Part shown: positions 6,065 through 8,481 of the stretch, in pieces
Layout: each line of letters starts with the position of its first letter
How positions within the stretch are numbered: the first letter of the stretch is position 1
Assembly (NCBI GenBank): GCA_012274205.1
Contig: JAAOZY010000375.1
Span: 1 to 8,481 of the forward strand
Reading direction: 5' to 3'
DNA: 8,481 bases
Source: Betaproteobacteria bacterium
Lineage (GTDB): Bacteria; Pseudomonadota; Gammaproteobacteria; Burkholderiales; SG8-39
Position numbers and translations under genes: made by a program
The notes under the pieces: model-generated
Told to the model about the DNA's origin: nothing
The model's input: only the letters and a program-made list of their open reading frames with translations
Databases searched by the model: none

Positions 6065-6538
6065 TCAGGGTTTGCGGCTGGCCGGTGCGGCCGGCGCGGC
6101 GGCGAGGGCGTGGATCGCGCTGCGCACGCGGGTGTAGCTGCCGCAGCGGCACAGGTTGCTCATGCTCGCGTCGATGTCCGCATCCGTAGGCTGCGGATGC
6201 TGCGCCAGCAGGGCGGCGGCCGACATGATCATGCCGCTCTGGCAGTAGCCGCACTGCGGCACCTCGTGCTCGATCCACGCCTCCTGGATGCGATGCAGGC
6301 CGTGCTGCGACAGGCCTTCGATGGTGACGATCTTCTTGCCGACCGCGGCCGACGCGGGCAGGGTGCAGGAGCGCACCGGCTCGCCGTCGATATGCACGGT
6401 GCAGGCGCCACAGAGCGATATGCCGCAGCCGTACTTGGTTCCCGGGAGGTTCAGGTGGTCGCGCAGGACCCAGAGCAAAGGCATCTCCGGCTCGACGTCG
6501 ACACTGTGGGTGCTGCCATTTACGTTGAGGCTCAGCAT
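6065..6538 (-). CDS. (2Fe-2S)-binding subunit of molybdenum hydroxylase, IorA-like
   Basis: This 157-aa electron-transfer subunit has a length typical of the family (about 150-160). A plant-type ferredoxin domain carries C38, C43, C46 and C58 in KYGCGISLCGACTVHIDG and VRSC. A helical second domain carries C96, C99, C130 and C132 in QCGYCQSGM and NLCRCGSY. These eight cysteines bind the two [2Fe-2S] clusters that take electrons from the molybdenum centre. It has no signal peptide of its own, so it probably leaves the cytoplasm bound to the Tat-bearing large subunit. It lies 11 bases upstream of that gene in one operon. The start is supported by GGAGG about 9 nt before the ATG. The C-terminal tail is rich in Ala and Pro. 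An FNR/ANR-like box lies about 100 bases upstream. Confidence 0.93.
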   Translation of the reverse strand: MLSLNVNGSTHSVDVEPEMPLLWVLRDHLNLPGTKYGCGISLCGACTVHIDGEPVRSCTLPASAAVGKKIVTIEGLSQHGLHRIQEAWIEHEVPQCGYCQSGMIMSAAALLAQHPQPTDADIDASMSNLCRCGSYTRVRSAIHALAAAPAAPASRKP

Positions 6539-6803
6539 GTGGGTGTCCTCCGTTTGCTCATGAGTCGCCTGTTGCCAGGTTCAGGCGCGGGCGTCCCAAA
6601 ACGCCATTTAGCGCCGCGCCGGCAGCCGCGCCTTGACCAAAATCAACAGCGCTTACACCGGGGGGGGCGCTGGTTCATGCGCAGGCCGGGTTCGCGGCAG
6701 GCCCGCTGCGGTCCGGCAACACCGATCCCTCCGTTTGCCGTGGACAGGGACTCTTCCTGGAGCTAGTCTGTGCGCGCATCGTCCATTGGGGGGTCTGTTC
6801 ATC
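6539..6803. promoter_or_regulatory. Divergent promoter region of the molybdenum hydroxylase and the esterase
   Basis: This 265-base region is non-coding on both strands as far as I can see. It carries one FNR/ANR-like box (6633-6646) and the ribosome binding sites of the flanking genes: GGAGG on the minus strand near 6548-6552, and a G-run at 6788-6793 on the plus strand. A run of eight G (6660-6667) is also present. No other clear promoter motif is seen for the esterase. Confidence 0.45.
6605..6646 (-). promoter_or_regulatory. FNR/ANR-type box with a weak -10 at class II spacing
   Basis: Read on the minus strand, 6646-6633 is TTGATTTTGGTCAA. It fits the ANR consensus TTGAT-N4-(A/G)TCAA completely and the FNR consensus TTGAT-N4-ATCAA at 9 of 10 positions. 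Its centre is 32 bases from the centre of a -10-like TAAATG (6610-6605), which matches TATAAT at only 3 of 6. That is the spacing expected when an FNR-type activator sits at -41.5. Transcription would start near 6598, about 60 bases before the [2Fe-2S] gene. This suggests control by oxygen limitation, or by another CRP/FNR-family regulator. Confidence 0.5.
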
Positions 6804-7742
6804 GTGTTCGCGCTGCGTCTGGGGTTTCTGCTGGCAGTCCTGCTCGCGTCCGTGCCCGCCTGCGCGGGGACATTGCGGCCGGGGGATTACCGCTTCGAGC
6901 TGCAACTGGGCGGGCGCGAGCGCAGCTACCTGGTGCATGTGCCGCCGCAGGCGGCTGCCGGCGCCTTGCCGGTGCTGCTGAGCCTGCATGGCGGCGGCGG
7001 CAACGCGCAGCAGCACCGCCAGAGCAGCGGCATGGATGCGGCCGCCGACCGCGACGCTTACATTGCCGTCTATCCGAACGGCAGCGGGCGCCTGGGCGAA
7101 CGCCTGCTGACCTGGAACGCCGGCAATTGCTGCGGCTACGCCCAGCGCGAGAATGTGGACGACGTGGGATTCATTGCAGCCCTGCTCGATGATCTGGGGC
7201 GGCGGGCTGCGATCGACCAGCGGCGCATTTACCTTGCCGGCCACTCCAACGGCGGCATGATGGCCCACCGGCTGGGCGAGGCACTGCCGCAGCGCTTCGC
7301 CGCGATCGCAGCGGTGGCCGGGGCGCATGTCCCGACCGGCAGCGCGGGGCGTGCGCTGCCGGTGCTGCAGATCCACAGCGTGGACGATCCGCGCGCGCTC
7401 TATTACGGCGGCCTGGGCCCGCCGTTCCCGCTGAGCAACAGCCGCGTGCTGCATGCCTCTGTGGACGAGACGCTCGCCGCGTGGGTGCGGCGCGACGGCT
7501 GCGATGCCAGCGCGACCGAGCGCGAGGCGAGGCAGGCGGGCGGCGATAGCGCCCGGCTGCTGGTGTACGGCCATTGCCGTGATGGCGCGGAAGTGGCGCT
7601 ATGGAAGCTGAGCGGCGCCGGCCACGGCTGGCCCGGCGGCACGCCCGTGCTCGAAGCCCTGCTCGGGCCGGCGACGAAGGTGATCGACGCCAATACCGAG
7701 ATCTGGCGCTTCGTCTCGCGCTTTGCGCTGCCGCGCGAATAG
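6804..7742 (+). CDS. Secreted alpha/beta-hydrolase esterase, PHB depolymerase / LpqC family
   Basis: This predicted exported serine esterase has 312 aa from GTG 6804. Residues 1-21 form a signal peptide (FALRLGFLLAVLLASVPACA, cleavage after A21). The mature part has the oxyanion loop LHGGGGNA (61-68), TWNAGNCCG (103-111), and the nucleophile elbow GHSNGG (146-151) with S148. D195 in HSVDDP and H274 in GAGHGWPGG complete a full triad. The family hydrolyses short polyester, acetyl or feruloyl esters. HGWPGG and WNAGNCCG are typical of LpqC/poly(3-hydroxybutyrate) depolymerase members. The start is uncertain: GTG 6804 gives a compact signal peptide but its G-run is about 10 nt upstream, TTG 6786 is an alternative, and the frame opens at 6633. 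A lipobox was considered but Pro precedes Ala-Cys. The substrate is unknown; extracellular polyester is one option. Confidence 0.85.
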   Translation: MFALRLGFLLAVLLASVPACAGTLRPGDYRFELQLGGRERSYLVHVPPQAAAGALPVLLSLHGGGGNAQQHRQSSGMDAAADRDAYIAVYPNGSGRLGERLLTWNAGNCCGYAQRENVDDVGFIAALLDDLGRRAAIDQRRIYLAGHSNGGMMAHRLGEALPQRFAAIAAVAGAHVPTGSAGRALPVLQIHSVDDPRALYYGGLGPPFPLSNSRVLHASVDETLAAWVRRDGCDASATEREARQAGGDSARLLVYGHCRDGAEVALWKLSGAGHGWPGGTPVLEALLGPATKVIDANTEIWRFVSRFALPRE

Positions 7743-7780
7743 AATTGCGGCAGGCCCGGGCGGTGCGGCGTGCGCAATTC
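7742..7780. terminator. Inverted repeat spanning the convergent stop codons, possible bidirectional terminator
   Basis: GAATTGCG (7742-7749) pairs with CGCAATTC (7773-7780) around a 23-base GC-rich loop. The arms overlap the last base of the esterase stop and two bases of the thioesterase stop, so the structure fills the 36-base gap exactly. The A/T bases lie at the base of the stem rather than in a U-run after it. Function as a shared terminator is plausible but not certain. Confidence 0.45.
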
Positions 7781-8267
7781 AGGAAACGATGTAGGCCGCC
7801 GCGCCGCTGGCGAGCAGCGTTGCGTCCGCGCCGAGGAATTCCATGCGCGCGGTCGCGACGCGCGATCCGAGGCGCATCACATTGGCGCGCAGCTCGAAAT
7901 GATCGCCGGTCGCGGGCCGCAGGTAGTCGATGCGCAGGTCTATGGTTCCGAGTTTGCCGAAACGTTGCAGGCGCTGCGCCGGGGCTTCGTCCATGTGGCG
8001 CGCGCCGATCGCCGCCATCACCGCCACGCCGGCCATGGCGTCCAGCCCGGCGCTGATCACGCCGCCATGCAGGCGGTTGCTGACAAAGTGGCCGATCAGA
8101 TCGGGGCGCATGGCTATCCTGCCCTTGACGCCGTCGGCCCTGAGCGAAACGATCTTCAGGCCCAGCACCCGGTTGAACGGGATCATTTCGTCGAAGATGC
8201 GGGTCAGTCCGGCGACGAATTCCGGCTCGAAACCGGGCGCTGCGCTGGGATCGGTGCTTTTCTTCAT
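7779..8267 (-). CDS. yigI: Hotdog-fold acyl-CoA thioesterase, YigI-like
   Basis: This 162-aa protein of the PaaI/YigI thioesterase group resembles E. coli YigI (about 155 aa), a thioesterase for medium- and long-chain acyl-CoA. Shared signatures are IPFNRVLGL (29-37), LHGGVISAGLDAMAG (66-80) with the HGG turn and candidate catalytic D76, and LGTIDLRIDYLRP (106-118). The C-terminal strands are RLGSRVATARMEF (132-144) and ASGAAAYIV (153-161). The length and the position of PFNR fit the start at 8265-8267, though no good Shine-Dalgarno is visible before it. It acts in the cytoplasm, hydrolysing acyl-CoA to free acid and CoA, as a release valve for CoA during fatty acid catabolism. A copy of the structured repeat lies in its upstream region, ending 58 bases before the start. 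Confidence 0.88.
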   Translation of the reverse strand: MKKSTDPSAAPGFEPEFVAGLTRIFDEMIPFNRVLGLKIVSLRADGVKGRIAMRPDLIGHFVSNRLHGGVISAGLDAMAGVAVMAAIGARHMDEAPAQRLQRFGKLGTIDLRIDYLRPATGDHFELRANVMRLGSRVATARMEFLGADATLLASGAAAYIVS

Positions 8268-8325
8268 GATCGTGGGAATCGGAACAAGTGTCTGCGCAGT
8301 TTAGCGCCTAAGGGGCGGTTTCGAT

Positions 8326-8373
8326 ATGAGGGGATAACTCCCCTCATACTCCCCTAGATTGGGCGTTGCAAAG
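8326..8373 (-). repeat. Structured intergenic repeat, copy 2
   Basis: On the minus strand this 48-base element matches 1827-1875 at 40 of 49 aligned columns. Its hairpin is ATGAGGGG, loop AGTTAT, CCCCTCAT (8347-8326), again an 8-bp perfect stem with a 6-base loop. Relative to copy 1, the second pair changes from C-G to T-A on both sides, a compensatory substitution. The AGGGGAG word again occurs twice, 11 bases apart (plus-strand 8349-8355 and 8338-8344). Sequence beyond the hairpin does not align with copy 1. Confidence 0.75.
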
Positions 8374-8385
8374 TTCATTTTGCAA
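8366..8385 (-). other. Hairpin A, copy 2
   Basis: On the minus strand TTGCAAA pairs perfectly with TTTGCAA around the loop ATGAAC. It lies six bases beyond the stop codon of the permease-like gene. Compared with copy 1, the CAAA/TTTG core and the CTTTGC-ACG right arm are kept, but the outer stem pairs differ. This fits conservation of a stem-loop rather than of exact sequence. Confidence 0.6.
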
Positions 8386-8391
8386 GGGATT

Positions 8392-8481
8392 TTAAGCTGC
8401 CTTGAAGCGATTGCCGACCAGCGTCGCCGCGACCACCAGCAGCGTCGAAATCAGGATCATGACGATACCCAGCGCCGAGAG
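8392..8481 (-). CDS. C-terminal fragment of a membrane protein, probably an ABC transporter permease
   Basis: The last 90 bases read on the minus strand as LSALGIVMILISTLLVVAAT, then LVGNRFKAA and a TAA stop (8392-8394). This is one complete transmembrane helix followed by a short basic cytoplasmic tail. The pattern (small-polar start, VMILIST, hydrophobic run, NRF) resembles the last helix of polyamine-type (PotC-like) ABC permeases. With only 29 residues the family call is tentative. The rest of the gene lies beyond the right edge. Confidence 0.5.
   Translation of the reverse strand, partial: LSALGIVMILISTLLVVAATLVGNRFKAA

Larger units (their letters stand above)
8268..8391 (-). promoter_or_regulatory. 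Intergenic region between ABC-permease-like gene and thioesterase gene
   Basis: This gap of 124 bases separates two minus-strand genes. It begins with hairpin A copy 2 (8366-8385), six bases after the permease stop, followed by hairpin B copy 2 (8326-8347). About 58 bases of unremarkable sequence then lead to the thioesterase start. No clear Shine-Dalgarno is seen. As with copy 1, there is no U-run after either hairpin. Confidence 0.45.

Noticed and set aside
3918..6137. 739-codon open frame on the plus strand, antisense to the molybdopterin subunit
   Set aside because: Its product is dominated by Arg, His, Ala and Gly with no recognisable domain. Long antisense frames are expected opposite GC-rich genes, and the minus-strand frame has clear family motifs and a Tat signal.
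6054..6278. N-terminal extension of the molybdopterin subunit
   Set aside because: It overlaps the [2Fe-2S] gene in another frame and would bury the Tat signal internally.
6849..6868. Lipoprotein signal (lipobox) in the esterase
   Set aside because: The residues before Cys20 are Val-Pro-Ala; Pro at -2 is atypical, and a type I cleavage site after ACA fits better.

Overview
The window is GC-rich bacterial chromosomal DNA with densely packed, mostly metabolic genes. The gene families suggest a Pseudomonadota genome, probably a betaproteobacterium: a D-threonine aldolase-type enzyme, an ACAD10/11-type kinase and dehydrogenase, a glutathione S-transferase, an IorAB-type molybdenum hydroxylase, an LpqC-type esterase and a YigI-type thioesterase. 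The taxonomy is an inference from gene content. No rRNA, tRNA, CRISPR array, transposase or phage gene is visible.

Layout. Positions 1-316 hold the 3' end of a PLP-dependent D-threonine aldolase/D-serine dehydratase-like gene. Its first 82 bases form a perfect palindrome, which looks like a fold-back artefact at a contig end. A small tautomerase gene (329-517, minus) converges on it. A forward cluster follows: an APH-fold phosphotransferase (709-1776), an ACAD11-like acyl-CoA dehydrogenase (1905-3149) and a glutathione S-transferase family protein (3181-3840). It ends at a strong hairpin. On the minus strand lie a two-gene molybdenum hydroxylase: a [2Fe-2S] subunit (6065-6538) and a Tat-exported molybdopterin subunit (3900-6053). 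A divergent region of about 265 bases carries an FNR/ANR-type box and separates this pair from a secreted esterase of the PHB-depolymerase/LpqC family (6804-7742, plus). This esterase converges on a YigI-type acyl-CoA thioesterase (7779-8267, minus). The last 90 bases encode the C-terminus of a membrane protein, probably an ABC permease (minus).

How the genes fit together. The kinase and dehydrogenase match the two halves of the ACAD10/11 fusion proteins and resemble the LvaA/LvaC pair of levulinate catabolism. The likely theme is handling of 4-hydroxyacyl-CoA or related acyl-CoAs. The YigI-type thioesterase also acts on acyl-CoA. The molybdenum hydroxylase probably oxidises an aldehyde or N-heterocycle in the periplasm.

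Most interesting feature. A structured repeat of about 50 nt, ending in a GAGGGG-N6-CCCCTC hairpin, occurs twice. One copy is at 1827-1875 (plus), just before the dehydrogenase; the other is at 8326-8373 (minus), before the thioesterase. The two copies match at 40 of 49 aligned columns, including one compensatory base-pair change. Each lies between two co-directional genes, in the same orientation relative to the downstream acyl-CoA gene. I do not recognise the family.
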